Under the pieces are notes generated by a model. The model had not been told where the DNA came from and ran no database searches. It was given only the letters and a program-made list of their open reading frames with translations. DNA of 64,000 bases from Thermodesulfobacteriota bacterium (GTDB lineage: Bacteria; Desulfobacterota; Syntrophorhabdia; Syntrophorhabdales; JANXAF01), in assembly GCA_025062045.1 (NCBI GenBank), contig JANXAF010000004.1:1-64000 (forward strand). Reading direction: 5' to 3'. The translations under genes and the position numbers were made by a program. Shown piece after piece: positions 24,294 through 31,701 of the stretch (within the stretch, counting starts at the first letter, position 1; each line of letters begins with the position of its first letter).

Positions 24294-24756
24294 TTACCTC
24301 CCTTTAGTGTATCTATCCATCCTGAGAAAAACTATAAAGCCTTTTAGCCTCTCTTTTGTCTGCTCGTCAGTTAAATTTCCCGACTCATCGAATTTCGTCT
24401 CGGCATTTGGAACCACAATTTCTGGCTGATTCGGGACGTGAGCATCAAAAAAGACAAAGACCTGCCTTAGATGATAGTGTACTCGTGCTGTCCCAAACAT
24501 TCCTAAAAATCTTGAGGGCCAGTCTATAGCGTTTTTTAAGTCCCCAAAAGAAGAATAGTTGTATTCGAAAGTGGCAATCATGATAGCGTCACTTTCTTTT
24601 ATTTTTTGCTTAAGTGTCTTGACTTTTTTCGAAATTTCTAGATCCATTTCCTGGTTAAACAATTGGATGCTTTAAAAGATCGAATATCTCCATTTTTGCC
24701 TCATGAGGTAATAGCCTAGATACTGCATCGAGAAGCCTCTTATTGCTTTTCCCCTC
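24294..24756 (-). pseudogene. NADPH-dependent FMN reductase remnant (frameshift, deletion, lost N-terminus)
   Basis: Two frames together match the family. The first, from 24756 down, reads EGKSNKRLLDAVSRLLP and then MEIFDLLKHP. One extra base at about 24663 shifts into the second frame, which continues LFNQEMDLE, EYNYSSFGDLKNAIDWPSRF, MFGTARVHYHLRQV and VPNAETKFDESGNLTDEQ. Removing the extra base gives KHPLFNQEMD, the normal family pattern. The first strand of the flavodoxin fold is missing because the remnant begins inside the end of the upstream gene. The strand usually found between DWPSR and MFGTAR is also absent (roughly 15-20 residues). With three lesions it should not make active enzyme. 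A 122-residue product from TTG 24662 is possible but would lack the nucleotide-binding start. Confidence 0.8.
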
Positions 24757-26743
24757 TTATGTTTTTTAGATTTTCTAGCAGAGACTCCCAGTTTTGAAAG
24801 CTCTGACATGTACTCTGTTTGCAGACTGTAATCCCTGGAATCCTTTTTCTAACTACAAATTTAAATGGCCAGAAAAAGCCAAGACTTTTATCGAAGAAAT
24901 TTTCTGTTTCGATCTTTAAGATTCCTTCTTTATGCGAATAAAGGCCAAGGAGGTACGAATGAGAGAGAATAGGGTTTTTCGAAATTACCTCACTGAATGC
25001 CTCAAGACTTTTCTCAGCCATTTCATAAAAGAAGTAATCTCCCGTGAGAGCGTATAGAAGACCGAAAAGATACGGAGCTATCCCGTTTGCTGAGCGATTA
25101 GGTTGGTCCTGGATATCTTTTCTCTTTATGGAGAGTAGCCCTGTTCCTAGATTTTCCTCTGAATCGAAAAATCCGAAATCTTCGTTGTCCCAAAAGCGTT
25201 TTAAAGCTTCTTTGGTGACATTTATTGCATACTCTAGATACCTTTTCCTTCCTGTAACTTCGAAAAGAGAAAGGAGGGCCATCGCAAAAAAGAGATAATC
25301 CTCTGAAAATCCGAACACCCTGGGTGAGTGGAAAATTCTTTCGCTCTCTCTGTTCTCGTCTAGGATTCTTTGCACTGTTTTTTTTGCTGATTGAACTGCC
25401 CAGGGATCTTTAAAAACTTTATAGAACTCACATAACGCATCCACCATGAGCGCGTTCCATCCAGTATAGATGGTTTTATCGAAGGGTGGAATTTTTCGAT
25501 ACTTTTCCCTGTATGTTAACATCTTTGCCTTAAGAAGCCTTATCCTTTCTTTGAGATTCCTTTCATCGATTCTTAGCTCTTTGGCTAGATCTTCCTCTTT
25601 TATTGCAACATGAAGAACATTTTTTTTCGGATTTGTAGGCATCCTTCCTTTTGTCTCAAACCCGAAATAGGTTTTTGCTAGCTCAACTTCTTCCAAAGAT
25701 AGACATGCTTTTAGATCATCTAGAGAGAAAGTGTAGTAGTTTCCCTGCTCGATCTCCCCAATGTCTGCAGCCTGCGATGCATAAAAACCACCTTTTCTAC
25801 TTGACCCAAACCGCTTATAGTAATTAACGATGCCAAAAGCGACGTCTCTGTAAAGGTCCTTTTTAAAGATCTGATATGCTAAAGTATAGATTTTCAAAAG
25901 TTCTGCGTTATCGGGAAGCATCTTTTCGAAGTGTGGAAATATCCACTCTTCGTCCACAGAGTACCTAAAAAATCCCCCAAGAAGGTGATCGTAAATTCCG
26001 CCATAGGCCATCCGTTCAAGCGAAACCTCGAGAGCATTTCTCACTCTCTTTTTTATTTCTACATCATCCGTAAGAACGTAATGGTACATCAAAAGCTCTA
26101 AAGCCGATGCGTGATGGAATTTGGGTATGCCCAAAAAGCCGCCATTTACGTAGTCGATACTTTCAAGAGTCGCTGATATACCGGTCTCCAAAAGATTAGA
26201 AGTTATTTTTCCTGGCTTTTGACTCTTTGACAGATTTTCAAGCTGCTTCAAAATTTCCTTTGTTGATTCTTTGATATCCTCTCTTTTCTGTCTCCAAAGT
26301 GTAAGAATCACGGTTAGCAATGACCTAAACCCCATGATTCCCCATCTGTCGTGGGGCGGGAAATAAGTTCCACCGTAAAAGGGTTGCCCAGAGGGCGTAA
26401 GAAAGACTGTGAGGGGCCATCCTCCATTTCCAGTCGTAAGGACAACAAAATCCTGGTAGCGCTTGTCGATGTCTGGTCTTTCATCTCTATCAACCTTTAT
26501 GGGGATGAAATTCTCATTTATAATTTTTGCTATCTCCGGGTCTTCAAAACTCTCTTTGGCCATAATATGACACCAGTGGCACCATGCCGCACCGATCGAA
26601 AGAAGGATCGGTTTGTCCTCTTTTTGAGCCCTATCGAAAGCGTCTTTGCCCCATTCGTACCAGGTAATGGACTCCGATGAACTCGTAATGGAATAAGGCC
26701 TACGAGGCTTTGAAGTTTGAATGTCTTTTGCTCTGCCTTTTAT
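24740..26743 (-). CDS. Thioredoxin-domain protein of the DUF255/YyaL family
   Basis: Family members (about 650-700 residues) begin with a thioredoxin-like domain containing CHWCH, followed by an alpha/alpha toroid like six-hairpin glycosidases. Here WGKDAFDRAQKEDKPILLS and the CHWCH motif (residues 55-59) are encoded upstream of the first ATG (26563), in the same open frame. Between the stop TAG (26755-26753) and that ATG there is no ATG, GTG or TTG. A perfect AGGAG (26750-26754) sits 6 nt before an ATA codon at 26743-26741, which is therefore the best start and gives 667 residues. GGWPLTVFLTPSGQPFYGGTYFPP and HFEKMLPDNA are also typical. The function of the family is not known with certainty. 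Confidence 0.8.
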   Translation of the reverse strand: MKGRAKDIQTSKPRRPYSITSSSESITWYEWGKDAFDRAQKEDKPILLSIGAAWCHWCHIMAKESFEDPEIAKIINENFIPIKVDRDERPDIDKRYQDFVVLTTGNGGWPLTVFLTPSGQPFYGGTYFPPHDRWGIMGFRSLLTVILTLWRQKREDIKESTKEILKQLENLSKSQKPGKITSNLLETGISATLESIDYVNGGFLGIPKFHHASALELLMYHYVLTDDVEIKKRVRNALEVSLERMAYGGIYDHLLGGFFRYSVDEEWIFPHFEKMLPDNAELLKIYTLAYQIFKKDLYRDVAFGIVNYYKRFGSSRKGGFYASQAADIGEIEQGNYYTFSLDDLKACLSLEEVELAKTYFGFETKGRMPTNPKKNVLHVAIKEEDLAKELRIDERNLKERIRLLKAKMLTYREKYRKIPPFDKTIYTGWNALMVDALCEFYKVFKDPWAVQSAKKTVQRILDENRESERIFHSPRVFGFSEDYLFFAMALLSLFEVTGRKRYLEYAINVTKEALKRFWDNEDFGFFDSEENLGTGLLSIKRKDIQDQPNRSANGIAPYLFGLLYALTGDYFFYEMAEKSLEAFSEVISKNPILSHSYLLGLYSHKEGILKIETENFFDKSLGFFWPFKFVVRKRIPGITVCKQSTCQSFQNWESLLENLKNIRGEKQ

Positions 26744-26912
26744 GGTAATCTCCTATTTTTTTTCAATTTTCTTACCATATCATAAACGCACTTTCATATG
26801 AACTATGTTTTGGATTCTAGCAAAAATCTTCTTACTCAAGGAGAACTGGAAAACACTGTGCATTTCAACGGTTTTTAAATCGTCACGATAGTTTAAAAAA
26901 GGCGATGTTTTC

Positions 26913-27773
26913 TCAGTCAACATTCTTTATCTTTCTCACAAGGGATTTGGCCATTTCGAAGTCAAATTTCTGTCTTACGAGTGGTTCATTTTTTAGGACA
27001 GGAATTTTCTCCTCTAAAGTCGGTTTTTCCTTCCTATAAAATATGCCTACTGGTATGCGATCTCCCCACTCTAAAGCCTTCTCAAAAGCCTTAATTCTGT
27101 CATGGACCGGATGACTTAACTCTATTTTGTACACTCTTTCTTTATACCAGCTATAAGTGTTCACCCGGTTGAAAGTAACACACGGTTGAAGGATATCGAG
27201 AAAGCTAAACCCTCTATGTTTTACTGCCTCCTTTATCAACTCCTTTAAATCGTCCGGTAAGCCGGCAAAACCACGAGCAACAAAGCTGGCATCAAGGGCA
27301 ATTGCCAATGCCACCGGATTTAAAGGCTCGGAAAGAGTCCCGTATGGCTGCGCTTTGGTCAAAACACCTTGACTTGTTGTTGGTGAGGCCTGACCCTTTG
27401 TTAGTCCATAGACCTGGTTGTTGTGAACCATAAGCTTTATATTCGGATTCCTTCTTATTGCGTGAATTAAATGGTTCCCACCTTCCCCGTAACAATCCCC
27501 ATCTCCTGCAACTGCAAAGACTACAAGAGAATGGTTTGCCAATTTTATTCCGGTAGCCACAGGCAAGGTTCTACCATGTAGACCGTTAAAAGTGTTACAG
27601 CGAGTGTAATGCGGAAACTTTCCGGCTTGACCTATGCCTGAGACTATGACGACCATGTGGGGCTCGATCCCTAGTTCCACCATTGCGGAGTTAAAGGCCT
27701 TAAGGATTGCGTAATTTCCGCATCCTGGGCACCACGCAGGCGTCTTACCTTTAAAGTCATTCAATGTGAGCAT
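26913..27773 (-). CDS. korB: 2-oxoacid:ferredoxin oxidoreductase, beta subunit
   Basis: This 286-residue TPP-binding subunit starts with WCPGCGNYAILKAF, the Cys pair that belongs to the proximal 4Fe-4S cluster. The TPP motif AGDGDCYGEGGNHLIHA follows, then HNNQVYGLTKGQASPTT. The last part is the short KorB-type tail. It is expected to decarboxylate a 2-oxoacid (2-oxoglutarate or a related acid) and pass electrons to ferredoxin with the alpha subunit encoded just upstream. The ATG overlaps the alpha gene end by 17 bp. Confidence 0.92.
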   Translation of the reverse strand: MLTLNDFKGKTPAWCPGCGNYAILKAFNSAMVELGIEPHMVVIVSGIGQAGKFPHYTRCNTFNGLHGRTLPVATGIKLANHSLVVFAVAGDGDCYGEGGNHLIHAIRRNPNIKLMVHNNQVYGLTKGQASPTTSQGVLTKAQPYGTLSEPLNPVALAIALDASFVARGFAGLPDDLKELIKEAVKHRGFSFLDILQPCVTFNRVNTYSWYKERVYKIELSHPVHDRIKAFEKALEWGDRIPVGIFYRKEKPTLEEKIPVLKNEPLVRQKFDFEMAKSLVRKIKNVD

Positions 27774-29469
27774 AGATACGTTCTACGAGATCTTCTACCC
27801 CAAATGGTCTTCCGTCGAAGCGATTGATATTTCTGTGAACAGCAAGGCCCGTCTCCATTCTTAAGAGTTTTGCGAATTGACTTGTGGCATTCTGCTCAAC
27901 ATTGATAAGTATTCTCTTCTTCTTTAAGAACTCCAGCCAGTGACCCTCGTAGGGCAAGGGATACATCTCTTTAAAATGGACCATAGAGATGGGAAAGTCC
28001 TTTAAGATCCTGTCTATAGCTTCTTTCACCACTCCGTAAGTGGATCCCCAGCATAAAACTGCGATGTCAGCCCCCACATCGCCGTATACCGTCGGTTCAT
28101 CTATCTCCCGCCTAATTAAGGTCAATTTTTTAAAGAGTCTCTTCTCCACCATTCTCTTTCTCAATTCCCTGTCCTCTGTTATATGGCCTTCTTCATCGTG
28201 CTCGTCGCTATCAGTCACAACGAGATGTCGAGCATCGCCGGGGACCCCAAGAGGTGATACGCCGGTATCGGTGAATAGATGCCTTTTGTATCCTTTTTGA
28301 TTCTCGAATGAGGCACCTCTAAGTCTCATGTCCATGTATCTTAGGCTTTCAAGATCGAGAGAGTCGAATGTCCACTGCGAGTCCGCAAGATACTGGTCAG
28401 AAAGGATTATTACCGGAACTTGATACTTTTCGGACAAATGGAAAGCTTTGTTTGTAAGGTAAAAAGCCTCCAGCGGAGTGCCGGGAGCAAAGATAATCCT
28501 TGAGAATTCGCCATGGCCGGCAAATAATGCAAAAAGTAAATCTGCGGCCTCAGTCTTTGTCGGTAGACCGGTTGCGGGTCCCGGCCTCTGAGCAAGTACT
28601 ATAACAAGGGGGGTCTCTGTCATTCCGGCAAGGGATAGCCCCTCCACCATAAGTGCAAAACCACCCCCTGATGTGGCTGTCATTGATCTTACACCTGCGA
28701 AGGATGCCCCAATGACCATGTTTATGGCTGCGATCTCGTCCTCTGCCTGTTCGACTATACAGCCGAAGGTGAGCGAATGTTCGGCAACGTAATTGAGTAT
28801 CCCAGTAGATGGGGTCATGGGATATCCAGAATAGAATTTGAGCCCTGAAACCAAAGCACCCAATGCTATGGCTTCGTTTCCTGAGATCAAGATCTTTCTT
28901 GGTCGTGGTTCTGGCAGACGAAAAGGGCACATAATGCAGGCTTTGATCGCGTAATCGTATCCTGCCTGGGCAGCCTCTACGTTTTTGGCAACCGTTTCGA
29001 ATCCCTTTTTTGCGAAAATATTTGTTACGACACCTAAAAGAATCTCCCTTTTCACTCCCAGGATCCCACATACGGCCCCTATGGCAGCAATGTTAGAAGC
29101 TATATCAGGACCACCAGTTTCTCTCGCTATTTTTAGAAATGGAACATCTATGGAACGAGAGTCCGAAATTTTCGTTTTTAGGATTTGAGAATCATAAAGG
29201 ATCTGACCTATCTCTGAGAGTTCTGGTGTGTGAAGTCTAACACTTTCATAATCGAACGCCAAAAGTATGTCGACTTTCTCTTTTGGACACATAACTGAGT
29301 CTTCGGAGATCCTTATCTGGTAAAAATTATGTCCTCCTCTGATACGGGATTCGTAATCCTGATGAGAAAAGACATGAAGGCCGGACGCAGCAAAAATCTG
29401 ACAGAGCGTCTCGCCTACGGTCTGGACGCCCTGTCCGGCCTCACCCCCTATCTTGATCGAATAATTCAT
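27757..29469 (-). CDS. korA: 2-oxoacid:ferredoxin oxidoreductase, fused gamma-alpha subunit
   Basis: The 570 residues join a gamma domain (about 1-185; IGGEAGQGVQTVGETLCQIF, SRIRGGHNFYQIRI) to an alpha domain (about 190-570; GNEAIALGALVSGLKFYSGYPMTPST, EQAEDEIAAINMVIGASFAGVRSMTATSGGG). This fusion, paired with a short beta subunit, is the two-subunit KorAB form. No ferredoxin domain is included, so electrons leave through the beta cluster or a separate ferredoxin. There is no clear Shine-Dalgarno. A promoter (29484-29513) would place the mRNA start only about eight bases before the ATG. Confidence 0.92.
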   Translation of the reverse strand: MNYSIKIGGEAGQGVQTVGETLCQIFAASGLHVFSHQDYESRIRGGHNFYQIRISEDSVMCPKEKVDILLAFDYESVRLHTPELSEIGQILYDSQILKTKISDSRSIDVPFLKIARETGGPDIASNIAAIGAVCGILGVKREILLGVVTNIFAKKGFETVAKNVEAAQAGYDYAIKACIMCPFRLPEPRPRKILISGNEAIALGALVSGLKFYSGYPMTPSTGILNYVAEHSLTFGCIVEQAEDEIAAINMVIGASFAGVRSMTATSGGGFALMVEGLSLAGMTETPLVIVLAQRPGPATGLPTKTEAADLLFALFAGHGEFSRIIFAPGTPLEAFYLTNKAFHLSEKYQVPVIILSDQYLADSQWTFDSLDLESLRYMDMRLRGASFENQKGYKRHLFTDTGVSPLGVPGDARHLVVTDSDEHDEEGHITEDRELRKRMVEKRLFKKLTLIRREIDEPTVYGDVGADIAVLCWGSTYGVVKEAIDRILKDFPISMVHFKEMYPLPYEGHWLEFLKKKRILINVEQNATSQFAKLLRMETGLAVHRNINRFDGRPFGVEDLVERIYAHIE

Positions 29470-29483
29470 GATGAGCGAGAATA

Positions 29484-29513
29484 ATCTTAATCTTAAAATT
29501 TTTCTAGTGTCAA
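29484..29513 (-). promoter_or_regulatory. Promoter of korAB
   Basis: On the minus strand, TTGACA (29508-29513) and TAAGAT (29484-29489) are separated by 18 bp. The expected start of transcription near 29477 leaves an untranslated leader of about eight bases before the korA ATG. Confidence 0.5.
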
Positions 29514-29590
29514 TCTTAATTTGTGGGGCTAAATCCTGGAAGCTTTCGAAGTCTATAGGTGAATTTTCCCAGAGAAAGAGTCTTCATGTA

Positions 29591-29629
29591 ACTAAAAAAG
29601 CCAGGGACTTGATCCCTGGCTTTTTTAGT
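29591..29629 (-). terminator. Rho-independent terminator after hsp20
   Basis: The plus strand reads ACTAAAAAAGCCAGGGA, a 5-nt loop, then TCCCTGGCTTTTTTAGT, a 17-bp perfect stem. On the minus strand GCCAGGGA-loop-TCCCTGGC is followed by TTTTTT, and the structure touches the hsp20 stop codon. The symmetric A/T flanks mean it could also act on plus-strand transcripts. Confidence 0.9.
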
Positions 29630-30078
29630 TACTCTATTTTGATCTTTATCTCTTTCCTTTTAGCCTCTTCTGCCTTAGGCAGAATTATTTTTAAAACACC
29701 GTCTTTGTAGGTCGCCTTGATCTTATCCGTTTGAACTTCCCCCGGTAGCTCGATAGACCTTACGAAGCTGCCGTAGGACCTTTCAACGAAATGATAGTTC
29801 TCAGTCTCCTCCTCCTTCTCTTGCTTTTTCTCTCCCTTCACTGTGAGCACATTTTCAGTAAGCGAGATGTCTATATTTTTCGGATCGATCCCAGGAAGCT
29901 CAGCCTTGACGACGTAATTGTTCTTTGTCTCAGAAAAATCTATTGAAGGCATCCATTCCGAAATTCCCGTCCTTCTTACGGGCTTTCTCTCGAAGAAGGA
30001 TTCCCAAAGTTCATCCATCTCCTTCCGTATCCTTTCAAGCTCTCTGAAAGGTCTCCAAGGAGTTATTTCCCATGCCAT
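29629..30078 (-). CDS. Small heat-shock protein, Hsp20 family
   Basis: The 149-residue chaperone starts MAWEITPWRPFRELERIRKE, then has an alpha-crystallin domain (about 40-140) with SIDFSETKNNYVVKAELPGI, LTVKGEK and the conserved GVLKIILPK near the end, followed by a short basic tail with KIKIE. The start ATG 30078 has GGAGG 7 nt upstream. A longer frame upstream would begin with TTG 30153, which is the -35 box of the promoter. Hsp20 oligomers hold unfolding proteins without ATP. A strong promoter, a perfect terminator and an inverted repeat flanking the promoter mark it as a single-gene regulated unit. Confidence 0.93.
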   Translation of the reverse strand: MAWEITPWRPFRELERIRKEMDELWESFFERKPVRRTGISEWMPSIDFSETKNNYVVKAELPGIDPKNIDISLTENVLTVKGEKKQEKEEETENYHFVERSYGSFVRSIELPGEVQTDKIKATYKDGVLKIILPKAEEAKRKEIKIKIE

Positions 30079-30110
30079 ACTGTCGCCTCCTTTCTTTATT
30101 TTTGTTTTTT

Positions 30111-30171
30111 TGTAAATCCAAGTAAATTCTAATTCGCCGATCTTTTTTGTCAAGAGGTCTTCGGATTTACA
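30111..30171 (-). promoter_or_regulatory. hsp20 promoter flanked by a 9-bp inverted repeat
   Basis: On the minus strand TTGACA (30148-30153) and TAGAAT (30126-30131) are 16 bp apart. The perfect inverted repeat TGTAAATCC (30111-30119) / GGATTTACA (30163-30171) encloses both boxes, one arm just upstream of -35 and the other at the expected transcription start. It is not a CIRCE element (TTAGCACTC-N9-GAGTGCTAA). A repressor acting on both arms is a reasonable guess. Confidence 0.65.
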
Positions 30172-30257
30172 CTTTTTTACAACGAAGAATTTAGACTAGA
30201 CGGAAGGGTGGAAAGAGTCCGTAATTATACGCGAAAGATAGGATCGGGCTTTAATAT

Positions 30258-30494
30258 CTATTCTTGGGAGCCTTTTTTTATGGCGTTATAGAGATCCTCT
30301 CCCAGACACTCTTTTGCGTACTGGCAGTACTCCACGCAAGAGTTCAAGTCGTTGTAAATAGTAAAACCGCACTTTCTGCACGTGGCCTTAAAATCGATGG
30401 AAGCTATCTCTATTTCTGCGCCACAGTTTGGACAATCCCTTATCTCCAGGGTTGGTGTTTTAATGTTGGCTACCCCAGGGCATTCGTAAACCAT
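30258..30494 (-). CDS. Small zinc-ribbon protein (78 aa)
   Basis: The protein carries a zinc ribbon built from CPNCGAE (about 21-24) and CRKCGFT (about 39-42), followed by the Cys-rich helix SCVEYCQYAKECLG (about 53-66). With the early ECPG this makes eight Cys in 78 residues. GGAGG lies 7 nt before the ATG. Such ribbons bind zinc or an Fe-S cluster and often act in redox sensing or as protein adaptors, but I do not recognise a named family. It lies 29 bp downstream of the Crp/Fnr-type gene on the same strand and probably shares its transcript. Confidence 0.75.
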   Translation of the reverse strand: MVYECPGVANIKTPTLEIRDCPNCGAEIEIASIDFKATCRKCGFTIYNDLNSCVEYCQYAKECLGEDLYNAIKKGSQE

Positions 30495-30523
30495 TTTTAA
30501 CCTCCAGCTATATTTTGGGGAAA

Positions 30524-31234
30524 TTATAATTGGAGATTCGTTCGATCTCCTTGACTTAAGTCAAAAATACCAAGTGCTATCTTTTCAAGTCCTGATGGGT
30601 CAAGAATCTCTATCTTATTACCCCGAACCTTTAGAAGCCGTGCTTTTGCCATTTTTGAGAATACTCTTGATAGAGTTTCTGGGATCGTTCCGAGAAAACT
30701 GGCTATTTCAGATTTTTTTACGTCGAGTGCCACGACATTCCCCTTTTTCTCTGCGATAAAAAGCAAATAAGTGGATAACCTTTGGGCTATATTTTTTAAA
30801 GCTAAACTATCTATCAAGCGTACAAACTCTTTTAACCGGTAGGCAAAAAGAGCCATGATGTTTAGTGCCATTTGGGGATCCTCTTGGATGAGTTTAAGAA
30901 AAGGTAACCTGGGCAGAAGGTAGATTATGGATTCGCTTAAAGATTCAGCATTTGCCGGAAAAGCCTCGCCCAAAAACGCTGCCACTTCCCCAAAGATCTC
31001 TCCCTCAGTTATGAAGTGGAGTACCTGCTCTTTTCCGTCCGGAGACAATTTAAATACCTTCACTTTCCCGCGGTTTAAGATGTAGACCCCGTTTGCCGTG
31101 TCTCCCTCCTTAAAAATCATCTGACCCTTTGCGAATCTTTTCACTTCCAATATCGGAATGACCCTTTCTATTTGGGAATCAGTCAAGTGTTTGAATAGGA
31201 TGACCTTTCTTAGAAAGGTGGTGTCTACTGACAC
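30524..31234 (-). CDS. Crp/Fnr-family transcription regulator
   Basis: The cyclic-nucleotide-binding-like barrel covers residues about 10-125 (KGQMIFKEGDTANGVYILNRGKVKV, GEIFGEVAAFLGEAFPANAE), followed by the long dimer helix and a winged helix-turn-helix (about 150-215; VKKSEIASFLGTIPETLSRVFSKM). There are no N-terminal Cys for an Fe-S cluster, so it is not a classical Fnr. The phosphate-binding RS motif of cAMP-CRP is replaced by FPANAE, so cAMP need not be the ligand. Haem or nitrosative/redox sensing as in Dnr or HcpR is possible. The GTG start sits exactly at the predicted transcription start, so the mRNA is probably leaderless. Confidence 0.9.
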   Translation of the reverse strand: MSVDTTFLRKVILFKHLTDSQIERVIPILEVKRFAKGQMIFKEGDTANGVYILNRGKVKVFKLSPDGKEQVLHFITEGEIFGEVAAFLGEAFPANAESLSESIIYLLPRLPFLKLIQEDPQMALNIMALFAYRLKEFVRLIDSLALKNIAQRLSTYLLFIAEKKGNVVALDVKKSEIASFLGTIPETLSRVFSKMAKARLLKVRGNKIEILDPSGLEKIALGIFDLSQGDRTNLQL

Positions 31235-31240
31235 AGGCTT

Positions 31241-31270
31241 TTTATATCCGGTTTAGAATTTACAAGTCAA
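31241..31270 (-). promoter_or_regulatory. Promoter of the Crp/Fnr-type gene
   Basis: On the minus strand TTGACT (31265-31270) and TATAAA (31241-31246) are 18 bp apart. Six bases separate the -10 box from the GTG start codon, so transcription should begin at the G of GTG. Confidence 0.6.
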
Positions 31271-31425
31271 TAGATTGTGAAAAACTAACGGAATCGTAAC
31301 CCCTAAGAACTCCCTAATTGATCTTAGAAAGCTCCTCTTTGATGACGAAACCGTATTTGAAATTTGCACTGAATGGAACCCTTTTTTTTGATATACTATT
31401 CGTAAAAAAGGAAGGGGGTTAGAAG

Positions 31426-31695
31426 ATGCTTTTTATGAATATATGCACATGGGCACCGGAAGATGAAAAAGAGGTAGAGAGGAGAAGAAAGAACTGGAGA
31501 TGGCCAAAGAGCGTAAAAGTCATCTGCGAATTTTTGGATCTTCAAGGATGCAGGGCGATAAATGTGATCGATACCGATGCCAAAGGACTCATCGAAAGTA
31601 GAGCAGAATGGATCGATATAGTAGAGTTTGAGACGTTTCCCGTACTTCCCTTCGGCGAAAGCAAAGATCTTCTAAAGAGACTGGGGCTAGAATAA
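31426..31695 (+). CDS. DUF3303-like small protein (89 aa)
   Basis: This 89-residue protein is a predicted single alpha/beta domain. It starts MLFMNICTWAPEDEKEV, has an INVIDTDAKGLIESRAEWIDIVEFETFPVLP core, and ends with a short helix (SKDLLKRLGLE). The pattern matches small DUF3303-type, ferredoxin-like fold proteins; the function is unknown. A G-rich ribosome site (GGGGG, then AGAAG) precedes the ATG. A -10-like TATACT (31392-31397) stands about 29 bp upstream without a good -35. The trkA gene starts 6 bp after its stop, so it may be co-transcribed with trkA-trkH. Confidence 0.65.
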   Translation: MLFMNICTWAPEDEKEVERRRKNWRWPKSVKVICEFLDLQGCRAINVIDTDAKGLIESRAEWIDIVEFETFPVLPFGESKDLLKRLGLE

Positions 31696-31701
31696 CAAAA
31701 A

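Noticed and set aside
26756-26912. Additional small gene or RNA between korB and the DUF255 gene
   Set aside because: No start codon with a ribosome site and no stable hairpin with T-run was found. It contains only a CATATG palindrome and AT-rich sequence, probably promoter DNA.
28550-29071. Long minus-strand frame of 173 codons
   Set aside because: Entirely inside korA in another frame. Arg/Ser-rich content without any domain.
30079-30153. TTG 30153 as the start of hsp20
   Set aside because: This TTG is part of the -35 box of the hsp20 promoter, and the 25 extra residues do not match Hsp20 proteins. ATG 30078 has GGAGG.
31271-31425. FNR/CRP box between the Crp/Fnr-like gene and the DUF3303-like gene
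   Set aside because: No TTGAT-N4-ATCAA or TGTGA-N6-TCACA palindrome could be seen. Single half-sites only.
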